A DNA stretch of 9,461 nucleotides from UBA4716 sp036310525 (GTDB taxonomy: Bacteria; Bacillota; Clostridia; UBA1381), in NCBI GenBank assembly GCA_036310525.1, contig JAXJRQ010000092.1, positions 1-9,461 on the forward strand. The letters are read 5' to 3'. Position 1 is the stretch's first letter, and each line of letters starts with the position of its first letter. The position numbers and the translations under genes are program-made. The notes beneath the pieces are model-generated. The model searched no databases. It worked only from the letters and a program-made list of their open reading frames with translations, and was not told where the DNA came from. Positions 1 through 5,499 of the stretch are shown one piece after another.

Positions 1-552
1 AACTTCGCCTGTATAATAGTCAAACTGAGTCTGAACATATGTAAAGCCGTTAATTCTTGCAATAATCTGAGCAGCGTCTTTTCCAAGACCATTAAGGATT
101 ACTCTCAAGTCTTCTTTTCTTGCCTTGTTAGCACTTCTTGCAAGACCGATAGCACCTTCAGCAGCAGCGAATGATTCGTGACCTGCGAGGAATGCGAAAC
201 ACTTTGTTTCGTCTCTTAAAAGCATAGCACCGAGATTACCGTGGCCGATACCAACCTTTCTGTCGTCAGCAACTGAACCGGGGATACAGAATGACTGTAA
301 GCCAAGACCGATTTTTTCAGCAGCGTCAGCAGCCTTTGTGCAACCGTCCTTAATTGCGATAGCAGCACCTACAACGTAAGCCCAAGCTGCATTTTCAAAA
401 CAAATAGGCTGAATGCCTTTTACTATATTGTAAGCGTCAACGCCTTTTTCATCACAAATCTGCTTAGCTTCTTCAATTGATGAAATACCGTGCTTATTAA
501 GTTCAGCGTTGATCTGGTCTATTCTTCTTTCATAACTTTCAAATAATGCCAT
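1..552 (-). CDS. GGGtGRT-family protein, N-terminal 184 residues (cut by window edge)
   Basis: Reading leftwards from an ATG at 552-550, the frame stays open for 184 codons to the window edge, so the C-terminus and the motif that names the family lie outside. The protein begins MALFESYERRIDQINAELNK and continues with a helical N-terminus and several Gly/Ala-rich blocks (for example KVGIGHGNLGAMLLRDE near residues 98-114, and FLAGHESFAAAEGAIGLAR near 120-138). I recognise this as the GGGtGRT family, which is of unknown biochemical function and is habitually encoded beside an Fe-S-scaffold-like protein, as here. The start is supported by a GGGAGGT SD at 567-561. It lies 21 bp downstream of the scaffold gene and is surely co-transcribed with it. 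Alanine codons are only GCT/GCA and glycine is mostly GGT, a bias suggesting high expression. There is no signal peptide or membrane segment, so it is probably cytoplasmic. Family call is by recognition, not by search. Confidence 0.85.
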   Translation of the reverse strand, partial: MALFESYERRIDQINAELNKHGISSIEEAKQICDEKGVDAYNIVKGIQPICFENAAWAYVVGAAIAIKDGCTKAADAAEKIGLGLQSFCIPGSVADDRKVGIGHGNLGAMLLRDETKCFAFLAGHESFAAAEGAIGLARSANKARKEDLRVILNGLGKDAAQIIARINGFTYVQTQFDYYTGEV

Positions 553-573
553 TATCGTTTACCTCCCTTTAGA

Positions 574-1266
574 TTATTCATGTCTCGGGTCGATTAGCTT
601 AACAGCATCATCAACTCTACCGTACTGACCGCTTGCCTTTTCCAAAGCTTCGTTTGCGTCCATACCCTTAGCAATCATTTCCATCATTTTGCCGAGGTGA
701 ACGAACTTGTAACCGATAATCTGATCCTGATCGTCTATAGCAATCTTTGTGATATAACCTTCTGCAAGTTCAAGATAACGGGGACCCTTTTCAAGAGTTG
801 CATATGTAGTACCAACCTGTGAACGCAAGCCCTTACCAAGGTCTTCAAGACCTGCACCGATGGGAAGACCGTCTTCTGAGAAAGCTGTCTGAGTTCTTCC
901 GTAAACAATCTGAAGGAAAAGTTCTCTCATAGCTGTATTGATAGCGTCACAAACAAGGTCTGTGTTAAGAGCTTCAAGAATTGTCTTACCAACAAGAATT
1001 TCCGAAGCCATAGCAGCTGAATGAGTCATACCCGAACATCCTACAGTCTCAACAAGAGCCTCCTGGATGATACCTTCTTTTACATTAAGTGTCAGCTTAC
1101 ATGTACCCTGCTGAGGCGCACACCAACCGATACCGTGTGTAAGACCTGAAATGTCTTTCACTTCTTTAGCCTGTACCCACTGTCCCTCCTGAGGAATAGG
1201 AGCGGGACCATGATATGTACCTTTTGCCAAAGGACACATATTTTCTACTTCTGCTGAATATTTCAT
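574..1266 (-). CDS. Iron-sulfur cluster assembly scaffold-like protein (IscU/NifU-N fold)
   Basis: 230 residues, cytoplasmic. The start is ATG at 1266-1264, because AAGGAG at 1280-1275 sits 8 nt upstream; an in-frame start at 1284 would lie upstream of this SD. Residues about 45-125 resemble the IscU/NifU N-terminal fold: a Cys-containing turn (C49, C56), a beta hairpin (KLTLNVKEGIIQEALVETVG), then GC77SG followed by an Ala/Ser helix and GKTILEAL, matching the IscU GCG-x-A-S-S and GKT-xx-EA pattern. The Asp of the IscU CGD motif is replaced by Lys57. I see no third ligand Cys where IscU has its HC motif; C11, C49 and C106 are the other cysteines. The protein is longer than IscU (about 130-150 residues), with an extra C-terminal region. 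A classical role in general Fe-S assembly is therefore doubtful. The neighbouring GGGtGRT gene is probably its functional partner. It is the first gene of the operon, behind a strong extended -10 promoter. Confidence 0.85.
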   Translation of the reverse strand: MKYSAEVENMCPLAKGTYHGPAPIPQEGQWVQAKEVKDISGLTHGIGWCAPQQGTCKLTLNVKEGIIQEALVETVGCSGMTHSAAMASEILVGKTILEALNTDLVCDAINTAMRELFLQIVYGRTQTAFSEDGLPIGAGLEDLGKGLRSQVGTTYATLEKGPRYLELAEGYITKIAIDDQDQIIGYKFVHLGKMMEMIAKGMDANEALEKASGQYGRVDDAVKLIDPRHE

Positions 1267-1282
1267 AAATATTACTCCTTTC

Positions 1283-1333
1283 AAAAAACTGTGGACATAC
1301 CACTCTAACGTACTAATTATACCACAGTTTTTT
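1283..1333. repeat. Perfect 12-bp inverted repeat straddling a promoter
   Basis: Arms AAAAAACTGTGG (1283-1294) and CCACAGTTTTTT (1322-1333) are exact reverse complements, separated by 27 bp that contain the -10 box and the predicted start site. A nested shorter dyad GTGG-ACATA-CCAC lies at 1291-1303. On the minus strand GTGGTAT occurs twice in direct orientation. The placement suggests a two-site operator or a leader hairpin of the scaffold operon. The regulator is unknown. Confidence 0.65.
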
Positions 1334-1344
1334 CAAATCTTCAA
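1316..1344 (-). promoter_or_regulatory. Promoter of the scaffold/GGGtGRT operon
   Basis: On the minus strand there is TTGAAG (1344-1339), a 17-bp spacer and TATAAT (1321-1316), preceded by TGG, which makes an extended -10. Transcription would start near 1309, giving a leader of about 43 nt before the ATG at 1266. One arm of a perfect 12-bp inverted repeat covers the spacer and the other lies in the leader. Confidence 0.8.
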
Positions 1345-1482
1345 TACCAAAATACACAAATATATTACAGATATTGCATTTTTATTTGACATTTTTTACA
1401 CAAAATCTTCAAAATTATGCCTTTGTCATCTTATTGACAGTTTGTATTGAAGTGATTGTATGTTGGAATTTTTTAAATATAT

Positions 1483-1496
1483 TGTAAACGTTTATC
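1483..1496. promoter_or_regulatory. Possible CcpA/LacI-type operator (cre-like)
   Basis: TGTAAACGTTTATC matches the first 11 positions of the cre consensus TGWAARCGYTWNCW but misses at the last two defined positions. It contains the perfect palindrome TAAACGTTTA. It lies about 60 bp upstream of the -35 box of the zinc-ribbon gene and about 140 bp from the opposite promoter, so it is not in a typical roadblock position. Weak candidate. Confidence 0.25.
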
Positions 1497-1556
1497 ACCA
1501 AATATGTGCCACAGCCGATTTTTTCGATATTTTTTTATATTTTATCCAAAAAACTA

Positions 1557-1585
1557 TTGAAATACTTGTATTTTTATAGTATAAT
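1557..1585 (+). promoter_or_regulatory. Promoter of the zinc-ribbon membrane protein gene
   Basis: TTGAAA (1557-1562), 17 bp, TATAAT (1580-1585). Start of transcription near 1592 gives a leader of about 30 nt carrying GAGGAG (1609-1614). It rules out the upstream in-frame start at 1586, which would not be inside the transcript. Confidence 0.8.
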
Positions 1586-1621
1586 ATGATAAATAATTAT
1601 TACTTGAAGAGGAGCACGCAT

Positions 1622-2497
1622 ATGTACTGCAAAAATTGCGGAAGAGAGCTCAAGGACGGTATGCGGTTTTGCGACCGATGCGGTCAGTCTGTGAGACAAG
1701 GCAATAAAAGCGAGCGTACTGCCAAGCGGGAAGAAATAGAAGCATTAAAACAAGAACGGCTTAACCGTAAAAAGAAAATGGCGGAGCTTGAAGCCAAAAA
1801 AGCAGCTGAAAAGAAAAACAGGCGCAAGCAAAGAAAAGCTTTTAGAAAAAATCCTAAATTTATATACATAACAGCAATAATTCTTATTATAATAGTAAGC
1901 GCAGCGGTGTCATATATGATGACCGTAAGCGACAGCAAGGATGCCAACTGGAAAACGACGGATAACTCTGTTGAACTCAATTCAACTTCAGCACCGACTA
2001 TTCGCCCCGATGACCCGTCTATTACACCTGCGCCTACATCCACCGCATTACCTACCGTGGCTTCGGAGCCTGAAAATACAGACCCCGTAAACGCTGACGG
2101 CTACAGAGTTTTTACTACACCGAATAATATAGAATTTCCGTACCCGACTGCCTTTACAAAGAAAAATGCAGGCGACAACTCACTTCTTAATCTGATGGAT
2201 TCCGTAGGCGGCGGTTCGATTTCTCTTAAAGAGGATAAGCCAAACGGTATGAAATCCGCTGAAATGATGAAGGAGTATGCTCAGTCTTTGGGCGGAACAA
2301 TTTCTTATTCACGTGCCGGCGACAACTGGTACAGCATTACACTTGAGAAAAATAACTTCATATATCATAGAAAATGTCTGATTCAAGGCAGCAAAGTACT
2401 GTACTACGATTTCCAGTACGATAAAAGCTCAGTTTCCGCTGCACAGTATCTTGTTTATATAGACTACATGGATGCGGCACTTACAGACGGGCAATAA
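1622..2497 (+). CDS. Zinc-ribbon, single-pass membrane protein with extracytoplasmic C-terminal domain
   Basis: 291 residues. The start is ATG 1622, 7 nt after GAGGAG (1609-1614); the frame is open further upstream, but an earlier start at 1586 abuts the -10 box. Order of parts: an N-terminal zinc ribbon with C3-x2-C6 and C17-x2-C20; a Lys/Arg/Glu-rich helix likely to form a coiled coil (about 30-75); one membrane segment (about 79-101, isoleucine-rich); a Ser/Thr/Pro linker (about 120-155); and a mixed alpha/beta C-terminal domain (about 158-291). The positive residues before the membrane segment predict the ribbon inside and the C-terminal domain outside the cell. I do not recognise the C-terminal domain, whose FPYPTAFTKKN stretch resembles lipoprotein-like beta proteins, and no function can be assigned. 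It is monocistronic and converges with the gene at 2481-2759, overlapping it by 17 bp. Its own terminator lies inside that gene. Confidence 0.85.
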   Translation: MYCKNCGRELKDGMRFCDRCGQSVRQGNKSERTAKREEIEALKQERLNRKKKMAELEAKKAAEKKNRRKQRKAFRKNPKFIYITAIILIIIVSAAVSYMMTVSDSKDANWKTTDNSVELNSTSAPTIRPDDPSITPAPTSTALPTVASEPENTDPVNADGYRVFTTPNNIEFPYPTAFTKKNAGDNSLLNLMDSVGGGSISLKEDKPNGMKSAEMMKEYAQSLGGTISYSRAGDNWYSITLEKNNFIYHRKCLIQGSKVLYYDFQYDKSSVSAAQYLVYIDYMDAALTDGQ

Positions 2498-2759
2498 GAT
2501 ATATTCCCACCGCAATCGCAAATGCGACCATGCTTATCAGGCAAAGTAAAACAGAATTTGTCTTTTTACAAACAGGTCTTTTTAAGGCCTGTTCCTTTTT
2601 TTTCGTTCTGTCAATATAATCGGAAACTATTTTCTCTGCCTCGGATATTATTTTACCTTCCAGTCTGGGGTCATAATCCTTTAACACAATTATTGCTTCA
2701 CTGATATGCGCCGAGGACAGATTATTCAATATAACAACTTTCTTTGTAATATCTTTCAA
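2481..2759 (-). CDS. Small hypothetical membrane protein (tail-anchored type)
   Basis: 92 residues. It begins with TTG at 2759-2757; there is no internal ATG until the membrane segment. AAAGGA at 2776-2771 lies 11 nt upstream, a little far but usable. The N-terminal 60 residues are hydrophilic and probably helical (…EAIIVLKDYDPRLEGKIISEAEKIV…), followed by a basic stretch (KKK, LKRPVCKK) and a single hydrophobic segment at about 69-90 ending RL, so it looks C-terminally anchored with its N-terminus in the cytoplasm. I do not recognise the family. The ordered domain pattern argues that it is real, but a plus-strand terminator lies inside it and the 3' end overlaps the zinc-ribbon gene, so a chance ORF remains possible. 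Confidence 0.55.
   Translation of the reverse strand: MKDITKKVVILNNLSSAHISEAIIVLKDYDPRLEGKIISEAEKIVSDYIDRTKKKEQALKRPVCKKTNSVLLCLISMVAFAIAVGIYLIARL
2571..2603 (+). terminator. Rho-independent terminator of the zinc-ribbon gene
   Basis: The stem AACAGGTC (2571-2578) pairs with GGCCTGTT (2586-2593), 8 bp with one G-U, around a 7-nt loop. It is followed by CC and eight T (2596-2603). It lies 74 bp past the stop codon, inside the opposite-strand ORF. Confidence 0.7.
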
Positions 2760-2818
2760 CTTAATTATTTTCCTTTCAAAAATTTATTCATTACTAATTT
2801 TTAACTTTATTTCATATC

Positions 2819-2847
2819 TTTATACATACAACATCTTGTGCTGATAA
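2819..2847 (-). promoter_or_regulatory. Weak candidate promoter for the small membrane protein gene
   Basis: On the minus strand: TTATCA (2847-2842), 17 bp, TATAAA (2824-2819), about 60 bp upstream of the TTG start. The -35 match is only 4 of 6. Confidence 0.3.
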
Positions 2848-2872
2848 TTTCCGCTCATACCATATGTAATAT

Positions 2873-2901
2873 TTGACTTGTATTTGTAATAAAGTTGTAA
2901 T
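2873..2901 (+). promoter_or_regulatory. Upstream tandem promoter candidate (P1) of the 3D-domain protein gene
   Basis: TTGACT (2873-2878), 17 bp, TGTAAT (2896-2901). It lies exactly 35 bp upstream of the stronger promoter and shares its -35 word, so it may be a diverged duplication. Confidence 0.4.
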
Positions 2902-2907
2902 AAAACC

Positions 2908-2936
2908 TTGACTTTGTAACAATTTTGTAGTATAAT
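2908..2936 (+). promoter_or_regulatory. Main promoter (P2) of the 3D-domain protein gene
   Basis: TTGACT (2908-2913), 17 bp, TATAAT (2931-2936). The predicted start near 2943 leaves a leader of about 39 nt with AAAGG at 2968-2972. The leader is too short for the c-di-AMP riboswitch that often precedes such genes in other Firmicutes. Confidence 0.85.
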
Positions 2937-2981
2937 GTAAGGGATATATTGTATATCAAAGTAACAGAAAGGTATAAATTT

Positions 2982-4124
2982 ATGACTACAGAAGAAAAAA
3001 GAAAACAGCGTTTGCTTGCTGAAATTGAGAGACGCAGGAAAGCAAACAAACGCAGAAAGTTCAGGAGGAAAATATCAGCACTTGTTATGGTATTTGCTGT
3101 ATTTACCGTTTCTGCGGGAGCCATATACAGTGCCGGTGCAAAAGAAATCACAGTTACGGAGATTAACGAATTTCAGGGAACAAACGAAGCAGTAACAATT
3201 AAAACACGCTGCGACAATGTTGCCCAGGTCCTTGAAGAAACAGGTCACAGTGTTGGTGAGCTTGACAAAATCAATAAGCCCATCGACTCAGACGTATCGG
3301 ACAATGACAATATTATCATCAAACGAGGAAAACAGATAAAAATAAAACATTCCGAAGGCGAGCAGATTGTAAACATCACAACTGCCGACGCCACCGATGC
3401 ACTCATCGAAGCCGGATACATTCCGGGCGAATTTGACGAAATAACCACCAACGGCGAAACACTTGCCGAAAGTGATACTATCGAGCTTGTATCCGTAAGC
3501 ACGCTCGAAGAAACCTATGAGTGTGAAATAGGCTTCACAACCGAATATGTGGAGGACAACAGTCTCTTTAAAGGAGATACAAAGGTTGTTCGTGAAGGAA
3601 ACAGCGGAAAAAAATCAGTCACCTGCAAGGTTGGCTATAAAAACGGGCAGGAAATCTCCCGTGAGATTATAAGCCAGGATATTATAACTCCTGCAAAGAA
3701 CAAAATTGTGGCAAAGGGCACAAAAACTGCGTCTTCCAATCCGACAGGTACTGTTGCGTCATCACGCATACGTGCCAACGAAAAGGATAGCGGAAAAACA
3801 ATTAACGGCATGAGATACAAAAAAAAAATAACCATGACAGCAACAGCATACTCTACTTCCCCGTCTGAAAACGGCGGATATACAGTATCTGCACTCGGTA
3901 ATCCCCTTGGCTTCGGAATTGTGGCTGTAGACCCGAGCATTATCCCTCTCGGCTCAAAGGTTTACGTTACAAGTACAGACGGTTCATGGACATACGGTGT
4001 CGCAAGTGCCGAAGATACCGGCGGTGCAATCAAGGGTAACCGAATTGATTTGTGCTTCAACGGTACAGTAAGCGAAGTGAACAAATTCGGCAGAAAGAGC
4101 TGTATTGTTTACGTTCTCGAATAA
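2982..4124 (+). CDS. RpfB/YabE-like cell-wall protein (DUF348-like repeats, G5 and 3D domains)
   Basis: 380 residues. The start is ATG 2982, 9 nt after AAAGG (2968-2972); an in-frame TTG at 2949 has no SD and sits at the predicted transcription start. Domains: a basic cytoplasmic head rich in Arg/Lys (1-30); a membrane anchor (about 31-52); two DUF348-like repeats (about 70-116 and 118-171); a G5 domain (about 174-248, ending in the typical ITPAKNKIVAKGTK); a Ser/Thr linker; and a C-terminal 3D domain (about 284-380). The three aspartates that name the 3D fold are D317 (VDPSIIPLGS), D345 (EDTGGAIKG) and D356 (RIDLCF). The fold is related to MltA-type lytic transglycosylases, so the protein probably cleaves peptidoglycan outside the membrane in growth or resuscitation; G5 is thought to bind wall sugars. 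It lacks the RPF catalytic domain of actinobacterial RpfB. It is monocistronic, with its own promoters and terminator. Confidence 0.92.
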   Translation: MTTEEKRKQRLLAEIERRRKANKRRKFRRKISALVMVFAVFTVSAGAIYSAGAKEITVTEINEFQGTNEAVTIKTRCDNVAQVLEETGHSVGELDKINKPIDSDVSDNDNIIIKRGKQIKIKHSEGEQIVNITTADATDALIEAGYIPGEFDEITTNGETLAESDTIELVSVSTLEETYECEIGFTTEYVEDNSLFKGDTKVVREGNSGKKSVTCKVGYKNGQEISREIISQDIITPAKNKIVAKGTKTASSNPTGTVASSRIRANEKDSGKTINGMRYKKKITMTATAYSTSPSENGGYTVSALGNPLGFGIVAVDPSIIPLGSKVYVTSTDGSWTYGVASAEDTGGAIKGNRIDLCFNGTVSEVNKFGRKSCIVYVLE

Positions 4125-4137
4125 TCAGTAATAATTT

Positions 4138-4195
4138 ACCGTTCTTATGAATAAATATATAACAGTATATTTATTCATAAGGCGGTGTTTTTTTT
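4138..4195 (+). terminator. Terminator of the 3D-domain protein gene, long AT-rich hairpin
   Basis: A perfect 16-bp inverted repeat (4144-4159 with 4166-4181, 6-nt loop) is extended by ACCG (4138-4141) pairing with CGGT (4183-4186) across a small internal loop. Eight T follow (4188-4195). It begins 14 bp after the stop codon. Confidence 0.85.
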
Positions 4196-4289
4196 GAAGA
4201 TTTTTATTCTTAAATTACGGCACATCATTACTTTTGCGGCTGTTTGTGCAGCTGCGGCGCTGTTCTGCTTCGTTATCAGGAGCATGTGA
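4194..4289 (+). CDS. Possible 31-codon membrane peptide, TTG start
   Basis: From TTG at 4194 a 31-residue frame runs to TGA at 4287-4289. It starts MKIFILKLRHIITFA, continues as an Ala/Phe/Val/Ile-rich hydrophobic segment (about 11-28) and ends RSM, so it would be one short membrane helix with basic flanks. AAGGCGGTG (4179-4187) differs from an ideal AAGGAGGTG at one base and stands 6 nt before the TTG. However, this SD lies in the 3' arm of the preceding terminator, and the T-tract supplies the spacer. It would be translated only in read-through RNA and might be masked by the hairpin. It could instead be the remnant 5' end of a lost membrane-anchored or secreted enzyme gene. The remaining 145 bp to the next gene hold only that gene's promoter and SD. 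Confidence 0.35.
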   Translation: MKIFILKLRHIITFAAVCAAAALFCFVIRSM

Positions 4290-4337
4290 TTTGTGCAACA
4301 CGGGAAAAAGCAAAGGTTTTTTTCGTTATTTTTCACC

Positions 4338-4366
4338 TTGACTACTGATAAAAAAAGTATTACAAT
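4338..4366 (+). promoter_or_regulatory. Promoter of the four-pass His-rich membrane protein gene
   Basis: TTGACT (4338-4343), 17 bp, TACAAT (4361-4366). The start near 4373 gives a leader of about 62 nt carrying GGAGGG (4423-4428). Confidence 0.75.
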
Positions 4367-4434
4367 ATATAATAGCATTATTATTTTCTGCACCATGATT
4401 TTTTAATATTGATATATTTTTTGGAGGGTTGGTT

Positions 4435-5469
4435 ATGTTTTTTACCTGTCTCAGGGCGGCAGAATACATATTATTGAGCTTCTTACCTTCTCTGGTATGC
4501 TCATTTGTATTCAGCGGCGCTTCGGGTATTTTATCAGATATTATTTCGTTAGGTGCTTTTTTACTTATGGCAGTCGGGATTTTTTATCTCGGTTATATTC
4601 TTATGTCGACAATCGGCAACAAGCATGCATATGTGCAAATATCAGGAACTGCATTTGGTATATATGCACTGATTTCAGCTATAGTTTGCATTACGCTCGG
4701 TGCTGAAGGAAGCACACTTCTTACACGTGGACTCACTTTTTTGATGCCGCTTGGTGCGACTGTTGAGCTTTCGGTGCTGTTTTCATTACTGTTGCTTGCA
4801 GTGATTATGGTTATGCCGGGATTTGTTTTTGTGAAAAATCTGTCTCTAAGAATTTACTTTTTCAGACGTTTTTATAAAGATGCCGAAAGCAGATACCGTC
4901 ATTCAAGAAGACGTCATTCATCACATAAGCTGGCATCTAAACCGGCAGTTGAACCAGTTGCTGAAAAACCCATTACAGTTGAAGAAGCTGAAGAAGCAGA
5001 CTCAAAGGTGCACAAATCACACAAGCATACATCTGCACATGAGGAGGACTCTCCTCCCACTCAGGCTGAAATGGAGGCATGGCTTGAACACGAACGAAAG
5101 CGCCGTGAATATGAAAAGCGTTTTACAACAGTAAGACCCGCAAAATTTACTGCAAAAAACGACGAAGAGGAAGACGAACAAACACGCATACGCCGAAAGG
5201 CAGAAGAAAAGGAAGCACGTCTTCAGCAGTATTTTACGGAGGCAAACAAAAAGACACATGCTCCTGTTGACAGAGAAGAGCAGTTAAAAAATGCACGTGA
5301 GCTTGCGGAAGAACTTAACAAGCGCAGTTATCATTCACATTATAAGCGTCATTCACATCACGATGCGGCAGAAGTGGACAAGGAAGCTGAACTCAAAAAA
5401 GCACATGATTTACAGTTACAGCTTGAATACGAAGAGGAACAAAAGCTAAAGCAATTATTCGGAAAATAA
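4435..5469 (+). CDS. Four-pass membrane protein with long charged, His-cluster cytoplasmic tail
   Basis: 344 residues. ATG 4435 follows GGAGGG (4423-4428) by 6 nt; an in-frame TTG at 4429 directly abuts this SD and is rejected. The N-terminal 135 residues form about four membrane helices (11-28, 35-58, 68-90, 113-134). The last 200 residues are hydrophilic, starting with a basic patch (RIYFFRRFYK) that fixes the tail in the cytoplasm. The tail has three His clusters: about 154-164 (RHSRRRHSSH), 193-202 (HKSHKHTSAH) and 298-309 (HSHYKRHSHH). Between them lie long Glu/Lys/Arg helices (about 210-235, 243-270, 280-297, 313-342) likely to form coiled coils. I do not recognise a family. Metal binding, pH sensing or a scaffold role are all only possible. 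It is a single gene, convergent with enolase and sharing its terminator. Confidence 0.85.
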   Translation: MFFTCLRAAEYILLSFLPSLVCSFVFSGASGILSDIISLGAFLLMAVGIFYLGYILMSTIGNKHAYVQISGTAFGIYALISAIVCITLGAEGSTLLTRGLTFLMPLGATVELSVLFSLLLLAVIMVMPGFVFVKNLSLRIYFFRRFYKDAESRYRHSRRRHSSHKLASKPAVEPVAEKPITVEEAEEADSKVHKSHKHTSAHEEDSPPTQAEMEAWLEHERKRREYEKRFTTVRPAKFTAKNDEEEDEQTRIRRKAEEKEARLQQYFTEANKKTHAPVDREEQLKNARELAEELNKRSYHSHYKRHSHHDAAEVDKEAELKKAHDLQLQLEYEEEQKLKQLFGK

Positions 5470-5497
5470 AGGTTGTCCGTCGGACAACCTTTATTTT
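5463..5497. terminator. Bidirectional terminator between the His-rich membrane protein gene and enolase
   Basis: A nearly perfect palindrome: 5463-5478 pairs with 5482-5497 (16 bp, core GGTTGTCC/GGACAACC) around a 3-nt loop. The outer A/T run gives a T-rich exit on both strands. The stop codon of the plus-strand gene (5467-5469) is inside the stem, and the enolase stop (5502-5500) lies 2 bp beyond it. Confidence 0.9.
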
Positions 5498-5499
5498 AT

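Larger units (their letters stand above)
1267..1621. other. Divergent intergenic region between the scaffold operon and the zinc-ribbon gene
   Basis: This 355-bp AT-rich stretch holds the minus-strand SD, promoter and dyad (1271-1344) and the plus-strand promoter at 1557-1585. In between there is a palindromic TAAACGTTTA at 1485-1494, inside a cre-like sequence, and two TTGACA words (1386-1391, 1434-1439) without a convincing -10 partner. I see no ORF and no RNA gene. Confidence 0.6.

Noticed and set aside
1386..1462. TTGACA words at 1386 and 1434 as extra promoters
   Set aside because: No -10 box at 16-18 bp from either.
1586..1621. Earlier start for the zinc-ribbon protein
   Set aside because: It touches the -10 box, so it would not be in the mRNA; ATG 1622 has GAGGAG 7 nt upstream and begins the zinc-ribbon motif.
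1684..2043. Minus-strand open frame inside the zinc-ribbon gene
   Set aside because: Shadow of a well-supported gene; no SD and no recognisable domain.
2949..2981. Earlier TTG start for the 3D-domain protein
   Set aside because: It lies at the predicted transcription start without an SD; ATG 2982 has AAAGG at good spacing.
2937..2981. c-di-AMP (ydaO) riboswitch before the 3D-domain gene
   Set aside because: Often present before such wall hydrolase genes, but the leader is only about 39 nt, far too short.
4175..4396. Minus-strand open frame across the terminator and promoter of neighbours
   Set aside because: It runs through the terminator T-tract and the plus-strand promoter at 4338-4366, with low-complexity content and no convincing SD.
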